Position numbers and translations under genes: made by a program. Positions 53,112-60,773 of a DNA stretch of 64,000 bases are shown piece after piece. The stretch is taken from the NCBI RefSeq assembly GCF_000482705.1, contig NZ_AXWO01000018.1, positions 51,167 through 115,166 on the forward strand, read 5' to 3'. Source of the stretch: Glycomyces arizonensis DSM 44726. Lineage in GTDB: Bacteria; Actinomycetota; Actinomycetes; Mycobacteriales; Micromonosporaceae. The notes beneath the pieces were generated by a model, which had not been told where the DNA came from, did no database searches, and was given only the letters and a program-made list of their open reading frames with translations. The stretch's first letter is position 1; each line of letters starts with the position of its first letter.

Positions 53112-54526
53112 TACAGCACCCCCGTAGCGAACAGGTCCAGCACCGGCCCCGGCGCCAGGCCCAGCGCGAGCGTGGCGGCCACCAGCGGCGCCCACACCGC
53201 CGCCTCGCCCACCGAGAGGCCGCCGATGCCCGCCACGGCCGCCGTCGGCGCGCCGTGGCTGACGTGCTTCAACATCCGCAGCAGGTAAGCGGCCGTGAGG
53301 AACGCGCCGACAGCGGCCACCGCCGCGAGCGCGAACCACGCCCCGCCGCGCTCGGCGGCCGCGTACACCGTGAACGCCTCGCCCCAGAACCCGGCCAGGC
53401 CCGGCAGTCCGAGCGAGGCGAGCGACGCGAAGCCCAGCAGCCCCGCGAGCGCGGGCGCGGCCACCCGCAGCCCGCCGAGCTCCGCCAGCCGCCCGGTGCG
53501 CGTCCGCTCCTTCACGGCCCCCGCCAGGAAGAACAGCAGCGGCGTGATGAGCCCGTGCGCGAGGTTCGCGAACAGCGCCGCCCGCACCCCCGCCTCGGTG
53601 CCGGTGGCGAACGCCAGCACCACGAACCCCATGTGCCCCACCGACGAGTAGGCGATGAGCCGCTTGAGCTCCCCTTGCCCCAGGCACACCAGGCTCGCGA
53701 CGACGATCCCGGCCGCCGCGAGCACGGCGAGCACCGGCGCGGCATCGGCGGCCCCGTCCGGCGCGATCCCGCCCGCGACGCGGATGAGCCCGTACGTCCC
53801 GAGCTTGAGCAGGACGCCCGCCAGCAGCACCGAGCCGACCGTCGGCGCGGCCGTGTGCGCGTCCGGCAGCCACGAGTGCAGCGGCCACAGCGGCGCCTTG
53901 ACCGCGAAGCCGAGCGCCAGCAGCGCGAACACCAGCAGCGAGACGCCCTCGCTGACGCCGCCGCCCGCGATGATCGCGCCGAGGTCGGCCGTCCCGGCGT
54001 CGGCGGCCGCGACGAACAGGCCGGTCGCCATGAGCAGCGACCCGGCGATGGTGAACAGCGCGAACTTGGCCGCCGCGTGCCGCCTCGTCTCGTCGATGCC
54101 GTAGCGGTGGACGACCGCCCACATCGGCAGCAGCACCGCCTCGAACGCGATGAAGAACAGCACCAGGTTGTCGGCCAGGAACACCGCCGTGGAGGCCCCC
54201 TGGACGGCCAGCAGCAGCGCCGTCAGCGTCGGCGAACCGCCACTGCGGGCATTGTGGACGCAGCACAGGAGGCCGAGCAGCGCCGTCAGCACCACCAGCG
54301 GCCACGAGACGCCGTCGACCGACAGCGCGAAGTCGAGCCGGATCGCCGGGGCCCACGCCAGGTCGACCTCATGCCACCAGCCGTCACCACGCCCCAGCGG
54401 CAGCACCGCCGCCGCGATGAGCGCGAGCGCCGCCGCTCCGACGCCCACCTCGCCCCGGCGCAGCCACCACGTCAGCGCCGCCCCGACGAGCGGCAGCGCC
54501 ACGCACGCCACGAGCATCACGTCCAC
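53111..54526 (-). CDS. nuoM: NADH-quinone oxidoreductase subunit M
   Basis: A 471-residue antiporter-like subunit. It has FFIAFEAVLLPMWAVVHRYG with the conserved glutamate, FAVKAPLWPLHSWLPDAHTA with the channel lysine and histidine, and LKLGTYGLIR. These are the standard NuoM/Mrp signatures. The start overlaps the end of nuoL by 10 nt, so the two are coupled. Slightly shorter than many actinobacterial NuoM proteins (about 500-520 residues), mainly in the C-terminus. Confidence 0.92.
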   Translation of the reverse strand: MDVMLVACVALPLVGAALTWWLRRGEVGVGAAALALIAAAVLPLGRGDGWWHEVDLAWAPAIRLDFALSVDGVSWPLVVLTALLGLLCCVHNARSGGSPTLTALLLAVQGASTAVFLADNLVLFFIAFEAVLLPMWAVVHRYGIDETRRHAAAKFALFTIAGSLLMATGLFVAAADAGTADLGAIIAGGGVSEGVSLLVFALLALGFAVKAPLWPLHSWLPDAHTAAPTVGSVLLAGVLLKLGTYGLIRVAGGIAPDGAADAAPVLAVLAAAGIVVASLVCLGQGELKRLIAYSSVGHMGFVVLAFATGTEAGVRAALFANLAHGLITPLLFFLAGAVKERTRTGRLAELGGLRVAAPALAGLLGFASLASLGLPGLAGFWGEAFTVYAAAERGGAWFALAAVAAVGAFLTAAYLLRMLKHVSHGAPTAAVAGIGGLSVGEAAVWAPLVAATLALGLAPGPVLDLFATGVL

Positions 54527-56286
54527 AGGCTCACCCCGATCGCCACGGCCGCCACGAGCAGTGTCCCGGCCGCGCTCAGCCGCAGATGCCGGGCGAGCCC
54601 GCCCCGGTGGCCCAGGGCGGCACCGCGTCCCGCCGCCACGGTCGCCCGCGCCGAGCCCTCGACGGCGGCCCGGTCCACCAGCTGCTCATCGAGCACCCGC
54701 GCCGCGCCCGAAGCGACCCTCGCCGCGCCGCGCGCCGCCCCGGTGGCCAGCGCCTCGCCGTACAGACCCAGCGCGAAGGCCCCCTTGGCCCTGCCCAGCA
54801 GCCGGTTCGGGTCCCGCGCCCGGTCGCGCCACCACGAGTCGGCCACCACGTACAGCCCGCCCGCCGTGGCGATGAGCATGAGCGCCATGAGATCCAGGTG
54901 CAGCTCGGGCACGCGCAGCGGCCCCGCGTAGTAGAGCGCGCCCGTCCCGACGGTCGCGACGGCCAGCGTCCACAGCCCGACCGCCTCGGCCCGCGGCGCC
55001 GCGAGCCGCGCTCTCGGTCCGCCGCGCCAGAACAGCAGCAGCCACAGCCGCGCCGAATACGCCGCGGTGACGATCGAGGCCACCACGCCCGCCCAGAACA
55101 CGACGACCCCGGCGGGCGTCCCCGCCTCGTAGGCGGCGCCGAGCACCGCCTCCTTGCTGTAGAACCCGCCCAGCGGCGGCAGCCCCGACATGGCGGCCAG
55201 GCCGATCGTCACCGACCAGAACGCCAGCGGCGCCGACCTCGGCCGCAGCCGCGTGGTGGCGAGCGACCCGTCCGTCCCGGCGAGCGCGATGACGACCCCG
55301 GCGGTGAGGAACAAGAGCGCCTTGAACGCGGCGTGGGCGAGCAGGTGGAACAGTGCCGTGTCGGCGGCCGAGACCGCCACGGCGGCGAACATGAACCCGA
55401 CCTGGCTGATCGTCGACCACGCCAGGACGCCCTTGACGTCGGTGGCGGCGAAGGCGCACACCCCGGCGCCGACCATGCCGACCGCGGCCACGACCGCGAC
55501 GACGAGCAGCAGTCCCTCCGGCCAGACCGGCAGCAGCCGCGTCAGCACGTACGCCCCGGCCGCGACCATCGTGGCCGCGTGGATGAGCGCGCTGACCGGC
55601 GTGGGCCCGGCCATCGCCGGAGGCAGCCACACCTGGAGCGGGAACTGCGCGGACTTCCCGACGCACCCGAACAGGATCAGCAGCATGGAAACGGCGGCGA
55701 CTGCTGAGGAGACCTCGATCTCGCCGATACGGAACGTCCCCGCCGAGACGCCGAGGACCATGACACCGAGCACGAACCCGACGTCGCCGAACCGCGTCAC
55801 CAGGAACGCCTTCGCGGCGGCTCCGGGTGCGGCCGGGAGCTTCGCGTAATGCGCGATGAGCAGATAGGAGCACGCGCCCATGACCTCCCACCCGATGAGC
55901 AGGAACACCAGGTCGTCGGCGCACACGACGAGCAGCATGGCGGCGCAGAACAGGTTCACCTGCGCGGCGAACGGCACATAGCGCGCGTCCTCGCGCAGGT
56001 AGGCGACCGAGTAGAGCTGGACCAGTGTGGAGACCAGCGCGCTCGCGATCGCCACGGCGACCGCCGTGGGGGAGAGGTCGAGCGCCGCCGAAACCCGTAC
56101 CGACCCGAAGTCGGCCAGTGTGAATGCCGCGGCCGGATTGCCGAACGCCGCGACGACGGCGCACACGAGCGCCGCCGCCGGAGTCCCGACCCCCAGCCAG
56201 GCCGCGTGCTCGCGGCGGCGCAGCAGCAGCCCGCCCAGCCCTGCCGCGGCGGGCAGGGCCACCAGCGCCCAGGCGATGAAGTCCAT
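54517..56286 (-). CDS. nuoL: NADH-quinone oxidoreductase subunit L
   Basis: A 589-residue antiporter-like subunit. It has LIGWEVMGACSYLLIAHYAK, GKSAQFPLQVWLPPAMAGPTP with the channel lysine, and ALIHAATMVAAGAYVLTRLL, all diagnostic of NuoL. Near the C-terminus the long amphipathic helix region is Arg/Ala-rich (VASGAARVLDEQLVDRAAVE). At 589 residues it is shorter than the usual 610-650. The ATG lies inside the open frame of nuoK, which continues 331 nt into this gene. Confidence 0.93.
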   Translation of the reverse strand: MDFIAWALVALPAAAGLGGLLLRRREHAAWLGVGTPAAALVCAVVAAFGNPAAAFTLADFGSVRVSAALDLSPTAVAVAIASALVSTLVQLYSVAYLREDARYVPFAAQVNLFCAAMLLVVCADDLVFLLIGWEVMGACSYLLIAHYAKLPAAPGAAAKAFLVTRFGDVGFVLGVMVLGVSAGTFRIGEIEVSSAVAAVSMLLILFGCVGKSAQFPLQVWLPPAMAGPTPVSALIHAATMVAAGAYVLTRLLPVWPEGLLLVVAVVAAVGMVGAGVCAFAATDVKGVLAWSTISQVGFMFAAVAVSAADTALFHLLAHAAFKALLFLTAGVVIALAGTDGSLATTRLRPRSAPLAFWSVTIGLAAMSGLPPLGGFYSKEAVLGAAYEAGTPAGVVVFWAGVVASIVTAAYSARLWLLLFWRGGPRARLAAPRAEAVGLWTLAVATVGTGALYYAGPLRVPELHLDLMALMLIATAGGLYVVADSWWRDRARDPNRLLGRAKGAFALGLYGEALATGAARGAARVASGAARVLDEQLVDRAAVEGSARATVAAGRGAALGHRGGLARHLRLSAAGTLLVAAVAIGVSLWT

Positions 56287-56633
56287 AACCGACGGTCCTG
56301 CACTTCCCGGCCCTGTGCTTCCTGACTCCGTGCCTCCCGCTCTTCGGCGGGCAGGTCATCGGTGTCGATCGTCGCCCGCGCCCGCCATAGGTTGAGCACG
56401 AGCGCGAGTCCGACGCCCACTTCGGCGGCGGCGATGACGACGATGAACAGCGCGAAGCTCTGTCCTGTGTAGGCGTCGCGGACGAGGTCGGTGGTGACCA
56501 GCACGAGATGGACGCCGCCGAGCATGAGTTCGGCGGCGGCGAGCTGCAGGACGGCGTTGCGTCTGGTGAGCACGCCGTAGAGGCCGATCGCGAACAGCCC
56601 CGAGGCGATGACGTACCCGATCACTGGATGCAC
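55956..56633 (-). CDS. nuoK: NADH-quinone oxidoreductase subunit K with out-of-frame overlap into nuoL
   Basis: The first 95 residues are a normal NuoK: three membrane helices, with NAVLQLAAAELMLGGVHLVL and SFALFIVVIAAAEVGVGLAL carrying the two conserved glutamates. NuoK is usually about 100 residues. Here no stop occurs before nuoL, and the frame runs on to 55956, giving 225 residues with an Arg/Ser/Trp-rich tail read in another frame of nuoL. Either the stop was lost or there is a frameshift near 56340-56380, where a TGA occurs in the nuoL frame. GTG 56633 has TTGGAGG upstream. Confidence 0.8.
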   Translation of the reverse strand: MHPVIGYVIASGLFAIGLYGVLTRRNAVLQLAAAELMLGGVHLVLVTTDLVRDAYTGQSFALFIVVIAAAEVGVGLALVLNLWRARATIDTDDLPAEEREARSQEAQGREVQDRRLWTSSPGRWWPCPPRQGWAGCCCAAASTRPGWGSGLRRRRSCAPSSRRSAIRPRHSHWPTSGRYGFRRRSTSPPRRSPWRSRARWSPHWSSSTRSPTCARTRAMCRSPRR

Positions 56634-56848
56634 GGTGCCTCCAAGGCGAGGGGTAGATCGGTCGTTCGGGGGCACATGGCATCATCTTGGCCCAGGGAGG
56701 CCCCGAAAGTCCAGCGTTGAGACCGTGTCGATACCACCCGTCCGACCAGCCGGGAAGCGGCGGCCACACTGAGCGACAAGAACCCCAGGAGCGCGGTTGA
56801 GAAAAGGCCGCCTCAGGCGAGGGGACCGCCGCTGTCGGTCCTGCGGCC

Positions 56849-56861
56849 TACGCTGACGGCA
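56849..56861 (+). promoter_or_regulatory. Putative leaderless promoter of the serine hydrolase gene
   Basis: TACGCT at 56849-56854 is followed by 6 nt and ATG 56861. No ribosome-binding site is seen. Confidence 0.45.
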
Positions 56862-57997
56862 TGGACATCCGAGAACGGATCGACGGCCTCGTCGCAGAGG
56901 CGGTGCGCGAAGGCCAGGCGCCCGGCATCGTCGCCGCCGTCGCCACAGGAGACGAGATCCACGTGGCGCGGGCCGGTGTGATGGCGGTCGACGGGCCGCC
57001 GATGCGTTTTGACGCCCTCTTCCGGATCGCATCGATCTCGAAGCCCATGACCGCGGCGGCCGTGCTGTCGCTCGTCCAGGACGGCCTGCTCGAACTGGAC
57101 GGGCCCGTCGACGCCCTGCTGCCCGAGCTGGCCGACCGCCGCGTGCTGCGCGAGCCGGACGGCCCGCTCGACGACACCGTCCCGGCCAGGCGCCCGGTCA
57201 CCGTGCGCGACCTGCTCACCTTCACGTGGGGCTTCGGCATGCAGGGGGCCATGTTCGCCGCCGAGGAGCCCTGGCCGATCGTCACCGCCGCGCAGGAGCG
57301 GGAACTCCACACCTTCGAGCCGCCGCGACCGGCCGACATGCTGGACCCCGACACCTGGATGGCCAGGCTCGGCGAACTGCCGCTGATGGCGCAGCCGGGC
57401 GAGCGGTGGCTGTACCAGTCCGGCGCCCAAGTGCTCTCGGTGCTCGCCTCGCGCGCGGCGGAAGCACCGCTCGACGAGGTCCTCCGCACCAGGGTGTTCG
57501 AACCGCTCGGTATGCGCGACACGGCCTTCCACTCCAGCGAGACCGACCGGATCCCCACCGCCTACGCGCGCATCGACGGCGAGCTGACCGTCACGGACCC
57601 GCCGGACGGCCAGTGGTCCCGCCCGCCCGCCTTCAGCGACGGCAGCGCCTGCCTGCTGTCCACGGCCCGCGACGTGGTCGCCTTCGGACGGATGCTGCTG
57701 CGCGGCGGCGGCCCGGTGCTGCGGCCCGAGATGGCCGCCGAGATGACCCGGAACCAGCTCACCGACGAGCAGCGCTCGCGCGTCTGGCCGGGATTCGACC
57801 TCCTCGACGGCCGCGGCTGGGGCTACGGCTTGTCCATATATGACGGTTGCTACGGCTGGGACGGCGGCCTCGGCACGGCTTGGGCCAACGACCCCGCCCG
57901 CGACCTCACCGTCGTCGTCATGACCCAGCGGGCATGGGACGAGACCGGCCCGCCGGCCGTGTGCGCCGACGTCCTGGCGGCCGCGCGGGCCGCCTGA
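56861..57997 (+). CDS. Beta-lactamase-family serine hydrolase (class C/EstB type)
   Basis: A 378-residue soluble hydrolase. The catalytic SxxK is S58-ISK61 in FRIASISKPMTAA. The second motif appears as YQSGAQV (Y-x-S in place of Y-x-N), and WDGGLGTAW takes the place of the K/H-x-G motif. This variation is typical of the esterase/peptidase branch of the family. There is no signal peptide, so it is probably a cytoplasmic esterase or peptidase and not a resistance enzyme. It is divergent from nuoK and stands alone. Confidence 0.85.
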   Translation: MDIRERIDGLVAEAVREGQAPGIVAAVATGDEIHVARAGVMAVDGPPMRFDALFRIASISKPMTAAAVLSLVQDGLLELDGPVDALLPELADRRVLREPDGPLDDTVPARRPVTVRDLLTFTWGFGMQGAMFAAEEPWPIVTAAQERELHTFEPPRPADMLDPDTWMARLGELPLMAQPGERWLYQSGAQVLSVLASRAAEAPLDEVLRTRVFEPLGMRDTAFHSSETDRIPTAYARIDGELTVTDPPDGQWSRPPAFSDGSACLLSTARDVVAFGRMLLRGGGPVLRPEMAAEMTRNQLTDEQRSRVWPGFDLLDGRGWGYGLSIYDGCYGWDGGLGTAWANDPARDLTVVVMTQRAWDETGPPAVCADVLAAARAA

Positions 57998-58156
57998 CTC
58001 CCGTTCTATGAGCGGAGGAACAACCGAGTTCGACCGTCGCGGAGGCGGAACATGCACTCCTGCTGGGATCGTCCGCACCAGATCGGTACCGGATACCTTG
58101 CGCTGCAACATATCGGCTCATCAGCGGGTGCGCCGCGAGAGCGGAGCCGAGGCTCC

Positions 58157-58169
58157 TACGATTGGCGCG
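58157..58169 (+). promoter_or_regulatory. Putative leaderless promoter of the MazG-like gene
   Basis: TACGAT at 58157-58162 is followed by 6 nt and GTG 58169. Confidence 0.45.
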
Positions 58170-58498
58170 TGAACATGGACGACTACCAGCGGGCGGCACT
58201 CCGCACGGCCGCGCCGCGCGACAAGCCCAATGAGCTGTTCCACCTCCTGCTCGGCCTGGTGGGGGAGACGGGCGAGATCGCCGAGAAGGCGAAGAAGATC
58301 ATCCGCGACAAGGGCAGCGATTTCTCCCAGTGGGACACCGAGGACGTCAAGAAGGAGCTCGGCGACACGCTCTGGTACCTCGCCGTCATCGCCGACCACT
58401 TCGGCATAGCGCTTGACGATGTCGCCGAGCACAACATCGCGAAGCTCGCCGACAGGCAACAGCGCGGCGTGCTCGGCGGCAGCGGCGACGATCGATAG
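58169..58498 (+). CDS. MazG-like nucleotide pyrophosphohydrolase
   Basis: A 109-residue all-alpha NTP pyrophosphatase of the MazG-like superfamily. The metal-binding motif E-x-x-E ... E-x-x-D is visible as GETGEIAEKAKK and then VKKELGDTLWYLA. Such enzymes hydrolyse non-canonical or excess NTPs to NMP and PPi. I chose GTG 58169 because a -10-like box ends 6 nt upstream; ATG 58175 would shorten the protein by two residues. A strong bidirectional hairpin separates it from the convergent gene. Confidence 0.85.
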   Translation: MNMDDYQRAALRTAAPRDKPNELFHLLLGLVGETGEIAEKAKKIIRDKGSDFSQWDTEDVKKELGDTLWYLAVIADHFGIALDDVAEHNIAKLADRQQRGVLGGSGDDR

Positions 58499-58520
58499 GC
58501 CGTGCCGCGCCGGATGCGGC

Positions 58521-58554
58521 GGGCCGGTCGACCTCCACCATGGTCGACCGGCCC
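58521..58554. terminator. Perfect 13-bp hairpin between convergent genes
   Basis: GGGCCGGTCGACC (58521-58533) pairs with GGTCGACCGGCCC (58542-58554) over an 8-nt loop. It is placed to end transcription from both the MazG-like gene and the minus-strand gene that ends at 58563. Confidence 0.75.
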
Positions 58555-58562
58555 TCCAGCCC

Positions 58563-58922
58563 TCAACCGCGACCCTGGGGGTTGCCGGGCGAGGGCATAT
58601 GGTCGGGAGCGGCGGCGCTGAGAGGCCGTGAACGACGACAACGGTCGGCCCGCCTCCGCCCCCGAGTCTTTAACCGCGCGATGACCTTGCGGGCCTCGGC
58701 GTCGATCCAAGGGCACCACTCGTCGCCGTTCCAGGCGCCGTGCCAGCGGGGTTCGGAGCCGGGCTCGTCGGCGAAGACGCAGACCGGGCCGGGGCCGTTG
58801 CCGTCCGAGCACAGCACCCGGTAGCGGTCGGGTTTGACGGCGATGCGGAAGACGGTGAAGATCGCCGGGCCGCGCCGGAACTCGCCGATGTAGGCGCCTT
58901 CGGGCACTGGAGGCTCAGCCAT
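58563..58922 (-). CDS. Hypothetical protein, downstream gene of a small pair
   Basis: A 119-residue protein I do not recognise. The first 80 residues form a beta-rich, Trp-containing domain (GAYIGEFRRGPAIFTVFRIA, RWHGAWNGDEWCPWIDAEAR). The last 35 residues are basic and Pro-rich. There is no signal peptide or membrane helix. It overlaps the upstream gene by 8 nt, so the two are co-translated. They diverge from the Scr1/DUF397 pair, which may regulate them. Confidence 0.55.
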   Translation of the reverse strand: MAEPPVPEGAYIGEFRRGPAIFTVFRIAVKPDRYRVLCSDGNGPGPVCVFADEPGSEPRWHGAWNGDEWCPWIDAEARKVIARLKTRGRRRADRCRRSRPLSAAAPDHMPSPGNPQGRG

Positions 58923-59220
58923 TGCAGACCCGCACTCTCCCCACGGCGGGCTTGGTGCCGTTGTAGAACACCATGAACGCCTCGGCCTCGCACCACTCGC
59001 GCCACTCCTCGGAGGCGGTGACCCAGTTGAGGCCCCAAGTGGCCTTGAGGGTGCCCGCGTTGAGCCCGGAGACGACCAGGACTATCTCGGCGACCTTCCC
59101 GGAGGTGTAGACCTGGAAGAAGTCGGGCGCGTCCCCGCTGGAGGCTCGTACGGAGAATGAGTGCACGCCGTCGGAGAAGGCGCCGCGCTCAATTGAGTCC
59201 GGTATGGATGTTCTGATCAT
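58915..59220 (-). CDS. Hypothetical protein, upstream gene of a small pair
   Basis: A 101-residue protein without a recognised family. It reads SIERGAFSDGVHSFSVRASS, then FFQVYTSGKVAEIVLVVSGL and FMVFYNGTKPAVGRVRVCNG, a mostly beta pattern. ATG 59220 has AGGTGGGA upstream; longer readings run into AT-rich intergenic sequence. No membrane or secretion signal is seen. Its coupling to the next gene and the divergent regulator pair suggest a small accessory module. Confidence 0.55.
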   Translation of the reverse strand: MIRTSIPDSIERGAFSDGVHSFSVRASSGDAPDFFQVYTSGKVAEIVLVVSGLNAGTLKATWGLNWVTASEEWREWCEAEAFMVFYNGTKPAVGRVRVCNG

Positions 59221-59574
59221 TGCCGCGTTCCCACCTCGATGCGTTCGGTTCGCTATTGGACTTTCGTAAGAGGTGTGCCGAAAACCGCATGTCGGCTTTC
59301 CGACAGGGCGGTTTCCGGCTTTCCCTACCTGTCGCGAGTCGTATGGCGTCGCTCGCGATGAACCCAATCTAAGGGGCGTTTTCGCAGGTGGCAAGGGGAC
59401 ATGAGCTGATAGTTCATCGTGGATTGAGACGCCCCAAAATCTTGAGCATAAAAATTTGGCCAAATTATTTGGGTCCACTTGCAATAGGTGCACAGTGGGG
59501 GTTTCGCAAGTTGCCCTCACATGCCATTATGTGTGCCCACCAGCAGTCTTCCCACCGAATGCGGGGTATCTCTC
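59221..59574. other. AT-rich divergent region between the small gene pair and the Scr1-like gene
   Basis: 354 nt with clearly lower GC than the surroundings and no gene. It should carry promoters in both directions. The best plus-strand candidate is annotated at 59442-59470. Low GC suggests acquired DNA. Confidence 0.45.
59442..59470 (+). promoter_or_regulatory. Promoter with a 14-nt palindrome in the spacer
   Basis: TTGAGC (59442-59447), a 17-nt spacer and TTATTT (59465-59470) form a promoter-like pair. AATTTGGCCAAATT (59453-59466) is a perfect palindrome that fills the spacer and touches the -10 box, a place where a repressor would block polymerase. The Scr1-like protein is the obvious candidate. 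Confidence 0.45.
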
Positions 59575-60408
59575 ATGGCGCGACAGTCGCTGTCGGACTG
59601 GTATGTCAGGGCCGAACTCATCGACCGCATGGACGCTCACGGGGCATCGGACGTCGAAGTCGCGGCACGCCTGGACTACTCGCCGCAGACGATCGCGAAC
59701 TGGAGGAAGGGATCGGGACAGCCGACCGTGGGCGACGCGCGGGAGTTCTTCGCGCACTACGGCGACGGCGACGAGGAAGCGATGCTGTACATGCAGCAGG
59801 TAGTGCGCAACAAGAAGGCCGACCTGCGGGTCCTGGAGGCCGACGCCCGATTCAACGCCCTGATGTTGGCGAAGGGAGAGCTGCACTACCGGGACATCTT
59901 CAAGTGGGAGCCACAGGTGCTACCAGGCGTTGTCCAGACCCGGGAGTTCCACTTCGAGGTCCTGCAACCGGTCGAGGGCACCACCGACGAGGTGGCCAAT
60001 TTCGGCTGGGACTTCAAGGAACGCCGGGTGCGCGGCATCCTCGACCGTGCCGACGAATACAAGATGAACATTCTCATCGGTGAGGCCGCGCTCCTGTGGT
60101 TGCGGGGAATGCCCTCTGAAGGCCGTCTTGCACAGCTCGAACATCTCCGTGAATGCAACGACCGCTCCGGATGGGAGCTCCGAATCATGGACAAGCCGCA
60201 GCTGCTCGGCGGTAACTTCGAGGTCTTCATGCCGAACAGCAACGCGACAGCAGGGCCGCCGTTCGTGTTTAACCAGGTTCGTGACCGCAGCTGGTGTGTG
60301 GAAGAGCTGAAGCGGGTGAAGCTGTACCATGAATCGATCAAGCCGAACTGGCTTCGTGCGACACCTCTGGAGGAGTATCTCAATGCAGAGCGCGACCGCT
60401 TGGCGTAA
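59575..60408 (+). CDS. Scr1/WhiJ-like XRE regulator with C-terminal DUF5753
   Basis: A 277-residue regulator. The helix-turn-helix is in ASDVEVAARLDYSPQTIANW, near residues 22-42. The C-terminal region, with IFKWEPQVLPGVVQTREFHF and the segment from ERRVRGILDRAD onward, is the DUF5753 domain of actinobacterial Scr1/WhiJ-type proteins. These proteins are usually encoded beside a DUF397 protein, as here: the next gene starts 26 nt before this stop. ATG 59575 is the first start in line with the family, although its ribosome-binding site is weak. GC content is lower than the window average. Confidence 0.85.
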   Translation: MARQSLSDWYVRAELIDRMDAHGASDVEVAARLDYSPQTIANWRKGSGQPTVGDAREFFAHYGDGDEEAMLYMQQVVRNKKADLRVLEADARFNALMLAKGELHYRDIFKWEPQVLPGVVQTREFHFEVLQPVEGTTDEVANFGWDFKERRVRGILDRADEYKMNILIGEAALLWLRGMPSEGRLAQLEHLRECNDRSGWELRIMDKPQLLGGNFEVFMPNSNATAGPPFVFNQVRDRSWCVEELKRVKLYHESIKPNWLRATPLEEYLNAERDRLA

Positions 60409-60634
60409 GAGCACCCGCAGCAGTGGCACCGACTCCAGCAACTGTGTCGAGTGCCGCCAGACCTGGCGCAAGAGCACCTACAGCAGCGGCACCAACAACA
60501 CCAACTGCGTCGAGGCCCGCACCGCAGCCACCGGCTTCCAGGTCCGGGACTCGAAGCTCGGCCACGACTCGCCGGTCTTCGACCTCGCCGCTACCGACTT
60601 CACGAGCCTGCTCCGCGCGGCCGTCACAGGCTGA
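60383..60634 (+). CDS. DUF397 protein with a duplicated N-terminal motif
   Basis: An 83-residue DUF397 protein, the usual partner of the upstream Scr1-type regulator. The DUF397 core is TWRKSTYSSGTNNTNCVEA followed by FQVRDSKLG and FTSLLRAAV. A second partial copy of the first motif, AWRKSTRSSGTDSSNCVECR, precedes it, so the N-terminus is duplicated. Each half contains cysteine in NCVE. GGAGGAG lies 8 nt upstream of ATG 60383. Related pairs have been proposed to act like antitoxin-type or developmental switches; the role here is unknown. Confidence 0.85.
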   Translation: MQSATAWRKSTRSSGTDSSNCVECRQTWRKSTYSSGTNNTNCVEARTAATGFQVRDSKLGHDSPVFDLAATDFTSLLRAAVTG

Positions 60635-60760
60635 CCGCCTCCCATAGACACCACCAGGGAACCGCAGAGCATGCGTCTGACGGCGCGAACTCGATCTTGA
60701 TCGCAACGGCCCCAAGAGCACACACCAATTCCACGACCAGCGAGGCGTGTCTCCTCACTG

Positions 60761-60773
60761 TAACCTTGCATGG
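60761..60773 (+). promoter_or_regulatory. Putative leaderless promoter deciding the start of the next gene
   Basis: TAACCT at 60761-60766 is followed by 6 nt and GTG 60773. ATG 60770 would leave only 3 nt, so GTG is the likelier start. Confidence 0.4.

Noticed and set aside
52230..53288. Long plus-strand frames antisense to nuoN and nuoM
   Set aside because: They mirror the real membrane-protein genes and consist of Arg/Gln/His-rich sequence with no recognisable domain.
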